This document shows, piece by piece, positions 8,579 to 16,359 of a DNA stretch of 34,494 nucleotides. Both the position numbers and the translations under genes were made by a program. Below the pieces are notes generated by a model, which did no database searches, was not told where the DNA came from, and saw only the letters and a list, made by a program, of their open reading frames with translations. Positions within the stretch are counted from its first letter, which is position 1; each line of letters starts with the position of its first letter. Source of the DNA: CAXXOK01 sp035353235 (GTDB taxonomy: Bacteria > Bacillota > Clostridia > Christensenellales > Aristaeellaceae); NCBI GenBank assembly GCA_035353235.1, contig DAOPZG010000011.1, forward strand, positions 1-34,494. The letters are read 5' to 3'.

Positions 8579-8673
8579 CCTTTCGCGCTTTCCGGCGCCT
8601 GCGGCACGTCGGAAAAACAAACCTCCCGGAGAGGGTCTTCCCTGCAACCATCCTTTCCGTGCCGCAACTTTCG

Positions 8674-8701
8674 CCCCGCCCGGGCTGCCTCCCGGACGGG
8701 G
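8674..8701 (+). terminator. terminator of the DUF2975/HTH operon
   Basis: Stem CCCCG + CCGGG paired with CCCGG + CGGGG (one C-A mismatch), six-base loop, then TTCTTCTT. Located about 95 bases after the HTH stop codon. Confidence 0.65.
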
Positions 8702-8820
8702 TTCTTCTTATACATCAGAAAGATGGTTGAAGAGAAAAGAGGAATCCCCGTTATCCGGCTCGTATATCAAAACGGAGAATACCCGGATTCCGGGGCGGAC
8801 GAACCGAAAGGATGAAAACA

Positions 8821-10899
8821 ATGAACAGGGAACAAGCCAGAAAACAGGCGCACGAGCTGGTCGCGCAGATGACGCTGGACGAAAAAGCAGGCCAGTTGCG
8901 TTATCGTGCGCCTGCCATCCCGCGGCTGGGCATACCGGCTTATAACTGGTGGAACGAGGCGCTGCACGGCGTTGCCCGCGCCGGAACGGCAACGGTATTT
9001 CCGCAGGCGATCGGTATGGCGGCCGCTTTTGACGACAGCATGATGGAAACCATAGCGGATACCATCTCCACCGAGGCGCGCGCAAAATATAACATGCAAT
9101 CCGCGCACGGCGACCGGGATATCTACAAGGGCCTCACGATGTGGTCGCCCAATGTGAACATCTTCCGCGATCCCCGCTGGGGCCGCGGGCAGGAAACGTA
9201 CGGAGAAGACCCGTTCTTAACCTCCCGGCTGGGAGTCGCGTTTGTAAAGGGCTTGCAGGGTAAGGGGAAAACGCTGAAAGCGGCGGCCTGCGCCAAGCAC
9301 TTTGCCGTGCATTCCGGCCCGGAGGCGATCCGCCACCACTTCGACGCGCGGGTATCTAAAAAAGACCTGCGGGAAACCTACCTGCCCGCTTTTAAGGCGC
9401 TGGTGCAGGAAGCGCATGTGGAAAGCGTGATGGGCGCGTATAACCGCGTAAACGGAGAGCCTGCGTGCGGCAGCAAGGTATTGCTGAAGGATATTCTGCG
9501 TGACGAATGGGGCTTTGAGGGTCATGTGGTCAGCGATTGCTGGGCACTGAAGGATTTTCACGAGAACCATTGCGTTACTGCCACAGCGCCGGAGAGCGCC
9601 GCTCTGGCCATGAAATACGGCTGCGATCTCAATTGCGGAGAGGTGTATCTGCAGGTGCTTGCGGCTTATCAGGAAGGGCGTATCACCGAAGAGCAGATTA
9701 CCACGGCCTGCGAACGGCTGATGACGACGCGGTTCCTGCTGGGCATTCTCGGCCCGGAAGGCTCCGAATATGACAAGGTTTCCTATGCGCAGAACGATAC
9801 GGCCGTAAACGCGAAACTGGCGCAGACCGTGGCGGAAAAGAGCATGGTGCTGCTTAAAAACGACGGCGTTCTGCCGCTGCATCCGGATCAGCTGAAAACG
9901 GTCGGCGTGATCGGCCCCAACGCGAACAGCGTCGCCTGCCTGGAGGGGAATTATAACGGCACCTCCTCCCGCTATGTCACCTATCTGGAAGGGATTCGCG
10001 CTGCCTGCGGGGAGCAGACACGCGTGCTGTATTCACAGGGCAGCCACCTCTATCTGGACCGCACCAGCAACCTTGCGGAGGCGGACGACAGGCTGGCGGA
10101 GGCGGTCGGCGTAGCGGAGAACAGCGATGCTGTGATCCTTTGCCTTGGACTGGACGCGACACTGGAGGGGGAAGAAGGAGACACCGGAAACGAGTATTCG
10201 TCCGGCGACAAGCGGGACCTGAACCTGCCGCCCTGCCAGCAGAAACTGTTGCGCGCTGTTCTGGCGGCCGGCAAGCCGACGGTGGTGGTGCTCTCCGCGG
10301 GCAGCGCACTGGCGGTGGAGGAAGGCAACGCCATCCTGCAGGCATGGTATCCCGGCGAACTGGGGGGCGCGGCGCTTGCGCGCATCCTGTTTGGCGAGGT
10401 TTCACCCAGCGGCCGTTTGCCGGTTACCTTCTATCGCGGCGTAGAAGATTTGCCGGACTTTGAAGACTACTCCATGGCGAACCGTACCTACCGGTATTAC
10501 CACGGCGAGCCACTCTATCCGTTTGGATACGGTCTGGGCTATACCCGCTTTGCTTATTCCGACGCCCACTACGCGGACGGAAAGATGACCGTTACGGTGG
10601 AAAACACGGGGGCTTGTGATGGCGACGAGGTGATCCAAGTATACATAAAGGATCACGATTCGCCCTGTGCGGTACCATGCCACAGCCTTTGCGCGTTCCG
10701 GCGTGTTGCGCTTGGCGAGGGCGAAAAGGCGACGGTTACGCTGCCGATTCGCGACGAGGCGTTCGCCGCGTACGACGAGGATGGCAACCTGACCACCCTT
10801 GGCAGACATTTCACCCTGTATGTAGGCGGAAGCCAGCCCGATCCACGCAGTGAGGCACTGACCGGCTGCAAGCCGCTGGCTGTGGAAGTATGCCGGTAA
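8821..10899 (+). CDS. glycoside hydrolase family 3 beta-glucosidase/beta-xylosidase
   Basis: Retaining exo-glycosidase that removes beta-linked sugars from the non-reducing end of oligosaccharides. Of 692 residues, the N-terminal barrel contains YNWWNEALHGVARAG (41-55), the substrate-binding KHF at 159-161, and the nucleophile Asp239 in VVSDCWA. The second domain has the acid/base region near residues 449-460 (LEGEEGD). A fibronectin III-like domain ends the protein (about 600-692). The NWWNEALHG pattern is most often seen in xylosidase-like members, but substrate is not certain. There is no signal peptide, so it acts in the cytoplasm on imported oligosaccharides. The ATG at 8821 is nine bases after AAAGG; an ATG at 8812 directly abuts that site and is less likely. 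No sugar transporter is adjacent. Confidence 0.92.
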   Translation: MNREQARKQAHELVAQMTLDEKAGQLRYRAPAIPRLGIPAYNWWNEALHGVARAGTATVFPQAIGMAAAFDDSMMETIADTISTEARAKYNMQSAHGDRDIYKGLTMWSPNVNIFRDPRWGRGQETYGEDPFLTSRLGVAFVKGLQGKGKTLKAAACAKHFAVHSGPEAIRHHFDARVSKKDLRETYLPAFKALVQEAHVESVMGAYNRVNGEPACGSKVLLKDILRDEWGFEGHVVSDCWALKDFHENHCVTATAPESAALAMKYGCDLNCGEVYLQVLAAYQEGRITEEQITTACERLMTTRFLLGILGPEGSEYDKVSYAQNDTAVNAKLAQTVAEKSMVLLKNDGVLPLHPDQLKTVGVIGPNANSVACLEGNYNGTSSRYVTYLEGIRAACGEQTRVLYSQGSHLYLDRTSNLAEADDRLAEAVGVAENSDAVILCLGLDATLEGEEGDTGNEYSSGDKRDLNLPPCQQKLLRAVLAAGKPTVVVLSAGSALAVEEGNAILQAWYPGELGGAALARILFGEVSPSGRLPVTFYRGVEDLPDFEDYSMANRTYRYYHGEPLYPFGYGLGYTRFAYSDAHYADGKMTVTVENTGACDGDEVIQVYIKDHDSPCAVPCHSLCAFRRVALGEGEKATVTLPIRDEAFAAYDEDGNLTTLGRHFTLYVGGSQPDPRSEALTGCKPLAVEVCR

Positions 10900-11046
10900 G
10901 ATAAAATTCGGAGGAGCATCTATAGCAACGACCCGGCAGAGGCGCGTTGTTACTTTGATTCTTCCGCACCTGCAGAAAAAGCATGGCAGGAGAGAAAACC
11001 TGCCGGATAAATCGTCTGCATGGATGGTCTGCGGGGATGCAAAATC

Positions 11047-11087
11047 CGCAAATAAAAAGCTCCGTTGAGCGGAGCTTTTTATTTGCG
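11047..11087. terminator. bidirectional terminator between convergent genes
   Basis: Perfect 18-base stem (11047-11064 with 11070-11087) and 5-base loop. It has a T-run on each strand (CTTTTTATTT on plus and the same on minus). It serves the GH3 gene on plus and the sodium-pump operon on minus. Bases 10900-11046 hold no recognised gene. Confidence 0.93.
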
Positions 11088-11108
11088 TTGCTTTAATAAA
11101 ATACTGAG

Positions 11109-11498
11109 TTAAACTTCGTCCGGCACGATCATGACCTGAACGCCGGGAAGGAGTTCTGAAAGGGTTTCCGCCATCCCGTCCGCGCATTCGCCATTGCCCA
11201 TCACAATTTGCCGGGCGCCGATTTTTTCGGCGAACTCCGCGATAGCGGTTACCGCAACTTCGGCGCTGAACACGGTCATTTCCGCGCCCGCCTCTCCGGA
11301 AAGCGCATACAGATAATCCAGCGCCTGCGAGTCCAACGGCTTTTGCGGATCATCTTCCGATACGGAAATGTGCAGCACGTGCAGGGGGCAGTGCTGTTTC
11401 AGCGCCATGTCCGCACCGCTGCGAATCAGGCGGGCGCAGGCGCGCTGCAGGGTGACCAGCACCAGCACAGGCGGCCGCGGATGTTGTTCGTCTATCAC
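11109..11498 (-). CDS. universal stress protein (UspA)-like protein
   Basis: A 129-residue protein with an alpha/beta nucleotide-binding fold of the UspA/KdpD-sensor kind. It has a first strand VLVLVTL, a strand LHVLHIS, helix VTAIAEFAEKIGA and the closing strand QIVMGNGE. The usual ATP-binding G-x2-G-x9-G-S/T pattern is not clearly complete (GNGECADGMAETLS), so nucleotide binding is uncertain. The GTG start overlaps the stop of the preceding gene as GTGA, which implies translational coupling. It is the last gene of the sodium-pump operon and may sense or regulate the membrane proteins encoded before it (inference). Confidence 0.6.
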   Translation of the reverse strand: MIDEQHPRPPVLVLVTLQRACARLIRSGADMALKQHCPLHVLHISVSEDDPQKPLDSQALDYLYALSGEAGAEMTVFSAEVAVTAIAEFAEKIGARQIVMGNGECADGMAETLSELLPGVQVMIVPDEV

Positions 11499-12004
11499 TT
11501 GTTCTCTTCTTTCCCTTCGGGGTCCAGCGCGGCAACCATCCGGTCGTTGCTGAGCACGCGAACGCGGACGCCGGGCTTCAGCTGCGCGGGGATGCTGACC
11601 CGTGCGTCCAGATAATAAGTACGGTCGTCTTCCGAGGCATTTTTATCCCCGATGTTCACGGTGATCATCCGGCAGTCCAACCCGTCGTGATCCAGCACCT
11701 CGTCGGTAATATCCTTCAGGATGCCGACGGTTTCGCGCTTATTACCGTCCAGCATGTAATCCACATGCTTTTTATACAGCGCGACCGGGTGCAGATACAC
11801 GCCGTTGAAAAACAGGTAGTACGCGCCGCCTGCAACGGTAAGCAGACCTGTCCAGATCCAGCCGCTTACGTCCCGGTGCAGCCGGAACCACACAAAGGAG
11901 GCAATCGCTGCCAGTAACAGCAGTACCGCGGGCAAAACGACGATCCAGCGGCGTTTGGTTCGTTCGGCAGTAGCCTGAGAACGATCCGCTTCCGTATACA
12001 ACAT
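11495..12004 (-). CDS. unknown membrane protein with two N-terminal helices
   Basis: I do not recognise a family. The 169-residue protein starts with a short cytoplasmic segment rich in Arg/Lys (TKRRW). Two hydrophobic helices follow (about residues 19-41 and 47-68), then a soluble domain of about 100 residues with beta-rich character (YYLDARVSIPAQLKPGVRVRVLS). The ATG has AAGGAG eight bases upstream and lies five bases after the gamma-like gene. It overlaps the next gene by four bases. Its fixed place between the gamma-like subunit and the Usp-like protein suggests an accessory role in the same membrane complex, but this is inference only. Confidence 0.7.
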   Translation of the reverse strand: MLYTEADRSQATAERTKRRWIVVLPAVLLLLAAIASFVWFRLHRDVSGWIWTGLLTVAGGAYYLFFNGVYLHPVALYKKHVDYMLDGNKRETVGILKDITDEVLDHDGLDCRMITVNIGDKNASEDDRTYYLDARVSIPAQLKPGVRVRVLSNDRMVAALDPEGKEENK

Positions 12005-12009
12005 ATTGA

Positions 12010-12219
12010 TTACTCCTTCGCGTCTTCCTGTTTGGCACCCATGCGCTGCATCAGTTTGATCGCGAAGAAAAACAGCAGCAGTACCAAAAACACCCCGACC
12101 AGCCCGAAAACTGTGGTCAGAAGGCCTTTGGCGAACAGGGGCAGCTCCCTAAGATACGAATTGGACGGGGCGGCAGTCGCGGCGACTGTTTCGGTAGTGT
12201 TGAGAAGCCAGGCAAACAT
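12010..12219 (-). CDS. OadG-like gamma subunit of a sodium-pump decarboxylase
   Basis: A 69-residue protein with one transmembrane helix (about residues 30-55) followed by a short charged tail ending KQEDAKE. Size, topology and position directly after the beta subunit fit the gamma (OadG/MmdD-type) subunit, which anchors and assembles sodium-translocating decarboxylases. Sequence conservation in this family is low, so the call rests mainly on topology and neighbourhood. ATG start with AGAAGGA upstream; 33 bases after the beta gene. Confidence 0.65.
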   Translation of the reverse strand: MFAWLLNTTETVAATAAPSNSYLRELPLFAKGLLTTVFGLVGVFLVLLLFFFAIKLMQRMGAKQEDAKE

Positions 12220-12252
12220 GTTCTTTTCCTTCTTTCCGTGACTCGGCGGTTA

Positions 12253-13482
12253 TCAGCCGATCATCATGCCGATCAGCGTAATCACGAGGCCGCCCGCCAC
12301 GATGGAACCGAGCTGGCCGGATACGTTGGCGCTGATGGATTGCATCAGAATAAAGTTATACGGGTCTTCGGCCTTCGCCATCTTCTGGATCACGCGCGCG
12401 CTCATGGGGAAGGCGGAAATGCCCGCCGCGCCGATCATCGGGTTGATCTTGTTCTTCCGGAAGAGGTTGAGGAACTTGGCAAACAGAACGCCGCCTGCGG
12501 TATCAAACACGAACGCGAGCAGGCCCAGCGCAAGGATCAGAAGCGTGTCCCAGCGGAGGAAGTTTTGCGCGATCATGGTGGAGCCGATCGTGAGGCCCAG
12601 CAGCATGGTTACCAGATTCGCCAACTCGTTCTGCGCGGTTTTGCTGAGGCGCTCCAGCACGCCGCATTCCCGCAGAAGATTGCCGAACATCAGGCTGCCG
12701 ACCAGCGGCGCGCTCATCGGCACGATCACACCCGCAAGAATCGTTACCACGATGGGGAACAGGATCAGCGCCAGCCGGGGCGCGCGCTGCTCGGTGTAGG
12801 CCATATGGATGCAACGTTCCTTCTTGGTGGTCAGCGCGCGGATGACCGGCGGCTGAATGACCGGCACCAGCGACATGTAGCTGTACGCCGCCACAGACAG
12901 GGGCGCCATATAGGCGGAAAGCTGGAAATGGTTTGCGACATACAGCGTGGTGGGGCCGTCCGCCGCGCCGATGATGCCGATGGCCGAGGCGAGGCGAAGA
13001 ATAATGCTGTCTTTCTCCGGTCCCGCCGCCATCGCCGCGATATCAGGGATGACCACGGGGATCAGGGCGAGCGCGACCAGGAACGTTGCGAAAATGCCGA
13101 ACTGGGCCGCAGCGCCGAAGAAGATCATGGACGGATCCTTCATCAGTGGGGAGAAGTCGATCATCGCGCCGACGGCGATGAAAATCAGGATGGGAAACAG
13201 TTCGTTTTTAATGCCGGAATTAAACAGAACTGTTAGAAAGCCTTCGCTGCCCAGCACGCTTGCGGCGGCATTGCCGGTCACCGCGTCGATAACGGGCGGG
13301 AGGTTGGCCAGAATGGCTCCGAAACCAATGGGTAATAACAGCGCGGGTTCATAATCCTTTTTGATCGCCAGATAAATGAGAACTCCGGAAATGATAAACA
13401 TGACCAGTGTTTTCAGCCCTTCTGCGGTGCCCAGATAGAAGACGCCGTTGAAGAGCTCCTTGAGGAGCGCCGAAATGTCCAC
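12253..13482 (-). CDS. sodium ion-translocating decarboxylase beta subunit
   Basis: Membrane subunit of the oxaloacetate/methylmalonyl-CoA/glutaconyl-CoA decarboxylase family. It couples decarboxylation of a biotin-bound carboxyl group to sodium export. At 409 residues it is of normal length, with about nine or more hydrophobic segments. The signature IGIIGAADGPTT is at about 168-179 and contains Asp175, which matches the essential aspartate of the family. A later conserved segment reads SAFPMSARVIQK. The GTG start has AAAGGGGG seven bases upstream. It is the first gene of a four-gene operon driven by a consensus promoter. No alpha (carboxyltransferase) subunit or biotin carrier is encoded here, so the substrate cannot be assigned. 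Confidence 0.93.
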   Translation of the reverse strand: MDISALLKELFNGVFYLGTAEGLKTLVMFIISGVLIYLAIKKDYEPALLLPIGFGAILANLPPVIDAVTGNAAASVLGSEGFLTVLFNSGIKNELFPILIFIAVGAMIDFSPLMKDPSMIFFGAAAQFGIFATFLVALALIPVVIPDIAAMAAGPEKDSIILRLASAIGIIGAADGPTTLYVANHFQLSAYMAPLSVAAYSYMSLVPVIQPPVIRALTTKKERCIHMAYTEQRAPRLALILFPIVVTILAGVIVPMSAPLVGSLMFGNLLRECGVLERLSKTAQNELANLVTMLLGLTIGSTMIAQNFLRWDTLLILALGLLAFVFDTAGGVLFAKFLNLFRKNKINPMIGAAGISAFPMSARVIQKMAKAEDPYNFILMQSISANVSGQLGSIVAGGLVITLIGMMIG

Positions 13483-13520
13483 AGTGATCCCCCTTTGATA
13501 TTAACGATTTTTCCTGACGC

Positions 13521-13550
13521 ATTATATCATGGCGAAACTTGCCTTGTCAA
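13521..13550 (-). promoter_or_regulatory. consensus promoter of the sodium-pump operon
   Basis: Read on the minus strand: TTGACA (13550-13545), 18-base spacer, TATAAT (13526-13521). The -35 overlaps the T-run of the upstream gene's terminator. Confidence 0.85.
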
Positions 13551-13598
13551 AACGGGAAAATAGGAAGAAAAGCTTGATTTTGCTTAACTTTTCCCGTT
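13551..13598 (-). terminator. terminator of the GNAT gene, overlapping its stop codon
   Basis: On the minus strand AACGGGAAAA (13598-13589) pairs with TTTTCCCGTT (13560-13551), with a small inner AAGC/GCTT hairpin. The 5' arm lies within the last codons of the acetyltransferase, and the TTTT after the stem runs into the next promoter's -35. Confidence 0.5.
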
Positions 13599-14096
13599 GC
13601 CCATGGCGGGAAGCAGTTTTTCGTGGACGAAAAAGTGATCTCCGTACAGATGCGCTTCGCAAACACGGCGATACCCACCTCGGGCATACAGGGCCAGCGC
13701 GGCAGCGTTACGTACATCACACAACAGGTGAATCGCCCGCGCGCCTTTCCGGACGGCCTGGTCTTCCGTATGGGTGAGGAGTAAACTGCCATATCCCTGC
13801 TTCTGCAGGGCGGGCTGCACACAGAGGCGCGTTAGCACGGATATTGCCTCTGTCTCGGCAAAGGGAAAGCCGCACCTCTCCAGATCATCCGTTTCCATCA
13901 GCGTGGAGGAACCGATCAGGCGGTCATCCTCACGAAAGACATACAGCCAGCCGTTGAGAAGGTCGGTTTTCAGGATCGCTTCCGTGGGATAAGCCTCGTT
14001 CCAGCAACTGCGGGGGTCTGCGGCGCAGGCGCGCCACAAAGCCCATACATCCGCTTTATCGGTTTCGGCAGCCGGGAGAAAAGTTTGTTTTTTCAT
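13584..14096 (-). CDS. GNAT family N-acetyltransferase
   Basis: Acetyl-CoA dependent acetyltransferase of unknown acceptor. In the 170 residues, strand 4 and motif A are seen at about 86-105 (SVLTRLCVQPALQKQGYG). They contain the pyrophosphate-binding Q-x-x-G-Y-G loop, followed by the usual helix and a C-terminal ALYARGGYRR segment. The ATG has GGGAGG nine bases upstream. It is the last gene of a minus-strand run and its terminator overlaps the stop codon. The cytoplasmic substrate may be an amine, a protein N-terminus or a small molecule. Confidence 0.88.
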   Translation of the reverse strand: MKKQTFLPAAETDKADVWALWRACAADPRSCWNEAYPTEAILKTDLLNGWLYVFREDDRLIGSSTLMETDDLERCGFPFAETEAISVLTRLCVQPALQKQGYGSLLLTHTEDQAVRKGARAIHLLCDVRNAAALALYARGGYRRVCEAHLYGDHFFVHEKLLPAMGNGKS

Positions 14097-14163
14097 GCGA
14101 AGCGCCTCCCTTTCGGATCAAGAGGGATCACGGAGAAGGTTGCGGGAAAGAAAATGGCTGGAA

Positions 14164-14661
14164 TCAGTGCGGGGCGTGGCGGCTGGCCTGCTGCCGGGCC
14201 CGGCCGATCTCGTACTCGGCTTTTTCCTCATCGGTTTCCAGCATCAGGCGGGGGACAGCGATCGGTTTCCCGGACTTGTCCAGCGCGACCATGGTGAGAT
14301 AAGCGCGGTTTACAAGCGTGCGGGTGACGGTGGAACAGGAGGAGTCTTCCACAAAGGTATCCACACATACCAGCATGCTCGTATGACCTACAAAAATCAT
14401 ACGGCCCAGCATGACGACCACATCGTTCAGGCGTGCCGGTGCGAGAAAGTCCAGCCGGTCAATCGCCGCTGTGGTAACATCGCAGGACGAATGCCGCCGC
14501 GCGACTACGGCAGCGACGATATCCACCCATTCCATCAGTTTTCCACCAAACAGGCGAAAGTTCTGGTTGCAGTCCGAAGGGATAATAATGTGCACCTGTT
14601 CGGTCCGGCTGTAGGCTACGGTGCGAAAGACTGATTCGGGATTCGGGCAGGCTTCAGGCAT
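14164..14661 (-). CDS. hotdog-fold acyl-CoA thioesterase
   Basis: Hydrolyses acyl-CoA to free acid and CoA; YciA/BACH-type 4HBT domain. In 165 residues the signature region reads NFRLFGGKLMEWVDIVAAVVARRH (residues about 34-57), the usual N-x-x-G-x-x-FGG-like active-site helix with Asp47. LDFLAPARLNDVV follows and is also typical. The ATG at 14661 follows AAGGAG by ten bases. The start overlaps the end of the upstream gene by eight bases (ATGCCTGA), indicating translational coupling. An in-frame start further upstream would give a 67-residue extension unlike the family. Confidence 0.88.
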   Translation of the reverse strand: MPEACPNPESVFRTVAYSRTEQVHIIIPSDCNQNFRLFGGKLMEWVDIVAAVVARRHSSCDVTTAAIDRLDFLAPARLNDVVVMLGRMIFVGHTSMLVCVDTFVEDSSCSTVTRTLVNRAYLTMVALDKSGKPIAVPRLMLETDEEKAEYEIGRARQQASRHAPH

Positions 14662-16225
14662 GAGGTTCACTCTCCTTCTTTTCGGCTGTGCGTGGTGGAA
14701 GGCGGATCGGTTGGGGCAAATCAGCCAGTTGCCGCCGCAGCGGCACGCTGAGCAGACGGCGGTCAAAACAGCTTTGGAAAAGCAAACCCTTCCGCGGCAG
14801 CATGTGCAGGGTGAAAAATTCGGGATGTCTGCGAAGCAGCCGGCGAAGCAGCGATCTTTCACTAAACCCGCGCTTCATCACTTCGTCCAATTGGGTCACG
14901 GTCTGCACCTCACGGGCCATCACACGCAGAAGCGAACGGGGTACTACGGCGAGCGATGCGTCCGGGTGCCCGTCCACAAAGCCAAGATGAATCCGATCAT
15001 CCATCAGAACGGAAAAATCCGGGCAGGCATCCGGGCACAGGGGATGCGAAAGCACGTCGATATCCAGCCACGCGATATGGGTGGCGGTCGGGTAAGCATG
15101 CGCGGCGCGCTCCAGCAACAGCCATTGATTCCGTTTCAAAAGCTGCAGGGGGGACATACCGTCCGCCAGAAGGGTGCGGGGCAGCAGGGTGGTTTCCGGG
15201 TAGGCGAGCGTGTTGGGAAAACTCGAGCGCAGACGCCTTTCCGATTCTCCCCCCGCATACAGGGAGAGCGGAAGCTTTTTCAGCGCTTTCAGGTAGGTGA
15301 AGCGTTGCAGGTATGCGTCTGTGGGATGCGGAGACGAGGGCAGGTCCACGAACGCAGTTACAAACATCGGCATACGCGCAGACGCGGGGTGCAGCAATGT
15401 GCGCGCACGCTGGTAAAACCACAACGAAACCGGGAGGCGCTGCGGATAACTGTCCTGAGGGCCGAATAGCCCAACCGTTGCCCGGACCGACGCCGTACCC
15501 AGAATGAACGAAAGACCGGCTAATTGCTCAAAACGGTTCAGCCCGGAAGCGGGCAGTACCCACGGCGGAGGGACTTTTAATTTTTCCGCAAGCGTTTCAC
15601 GACGGGTGGGCCACAGCAAAGCGCGATCCAGCGCGAACACTGTGCCGCCTGTGGAGTAAGCCAGAATGGAAAGGGAGGAGGCATCCCCATCAAGCTTCCG
15701 AAGCGTTTCAACGGTACCATAAAGCAATGCGGGATGAGCCAGCAGCGTTTTGACCGGCGTGGCGCTGTTGACAAGCGCCAATCCCGGGCCGAGCGGCGCC
15801 CCCTCCATATCGACGGTGCCTCTGATCGCGGGAAGATAAGCCTGCGCCCCTTCCGCATCGGGCACGATCAACCCGGTCAGCAGCGGGCTGGGAGCATGGC
15901 ACAACCGAAAACGCAACCACAGGGCGGCATCCCAATGGTGGGAAAAGGCAGTCTCGCCGCGCAGCAGTAAAAAATGCGTCTCACCGTTTACCAGCGGTAA
16001 AACGCCCTGTATGCCGGCGGACTCCTCGTAAAATCGTAAATGACCGGCTCCGGGAGTACCTGCCAGCGGGTCCTGCTGATCCGGTCCGGGCTGGAAGGTA
16101 ACCGGTAAAGCAAACCGCAACAGACCCGGGAACAGGGCATGACTCAACGCTCCTATCAGGGTGGTCAGCGTCGCCTGCCCGTCCGGAAGAGCCGATAATA
16201 CGATCAGTACTCTGGGATACAGCAT
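14654..16225 (-). CDS. two-part glycosyltransferase-like protein
   Basis: A 523-residue protein without signal peptide. The N-terminal half (about 1-275) opens with PRVLIVLSALPDG and contains FLLLRGETAFSHHWDA near 85-100. This resembles the region around the metal site of GT60-type GlcNAc transferases, but the expected Asp-x-His is not there. The C-terminal half (about 286-480) opens with FVTAFVDLPSS, continues YLQRFTYLKALKKLPLSLYAG, and has WLDIDV at 386-391, a possible DxD metal site. Its layout resembles HtrL/YibB-type proteins of polysaccharide loci. The ATG at 16225 has AAGGAG nine bases upstream. Both family links are by eye and tentative; a role in surface glycan building is inference. 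Confidence 0.5.
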   Translation of the reverse strand: MLYPRVLIVLSALPDGQATLTTLIGALSHALFPGLLRFALPVTFQPGPDQQDPLAGTPGAGHLRFYEESAGIQGVLPLVNGETHFLLLRGETAFSHHWDAALWLRFRLCHAPSPLLTGLIVPDAEGAQAYLPAIRGTVDMEGAPLGPGLALVNSATPVKTLLAHPALLYGTVETLRKLDGDASSLSILAYSTGGTVFALDRALLWPTRRETLAEKLKVPPPWVLPASGLNRFEQLAGLSFILGTASVRATVGLFGPQDSYPQRLPVSLWFYQRARTLLHPASARMPMFVTAFVDLPSSPHPTDAYLQRFTYLKALKKLPLSLYAGGESERRLRSSFPNTLAYPETTLLPRTLLADGMSPLQLLKRNQWLLLERAAHAYPTATHIAWLDIDVLSHPLCPDACPDFSVLMDDRIHLGFVDGHPDASLAVVPRSLLRVMAREVQTVTQLDEVMKRGFSERSLLRRLLRRHPEFFTLHMLPRKGLLFQSCFDRRLLSVPLRRQLADLPQPIRLPPRTAEKKESEPHA

Positions 16226-16359
16226 GGGAGAACTCCTTGCCGCGCACAATCAGAGGGATGGCGGAAGCACCGGCTCTGCCTGTCGCTGAAAACGCATCAA
16301 CCGTTGCGAAATGGCGCGCGTGGTAATCAAGTGGATGATACGCCCGTGAGAACGGCGCG

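Noticed and set aside
12238..13236. 332-codon open frame on plus opposite the sodium-pump beta gene
   Set aside because: His/Arg/Gln-rich translation typical of the reverse strand of a GC-rich gene; the minus strand encodes a clear family member with a consensus promoter.
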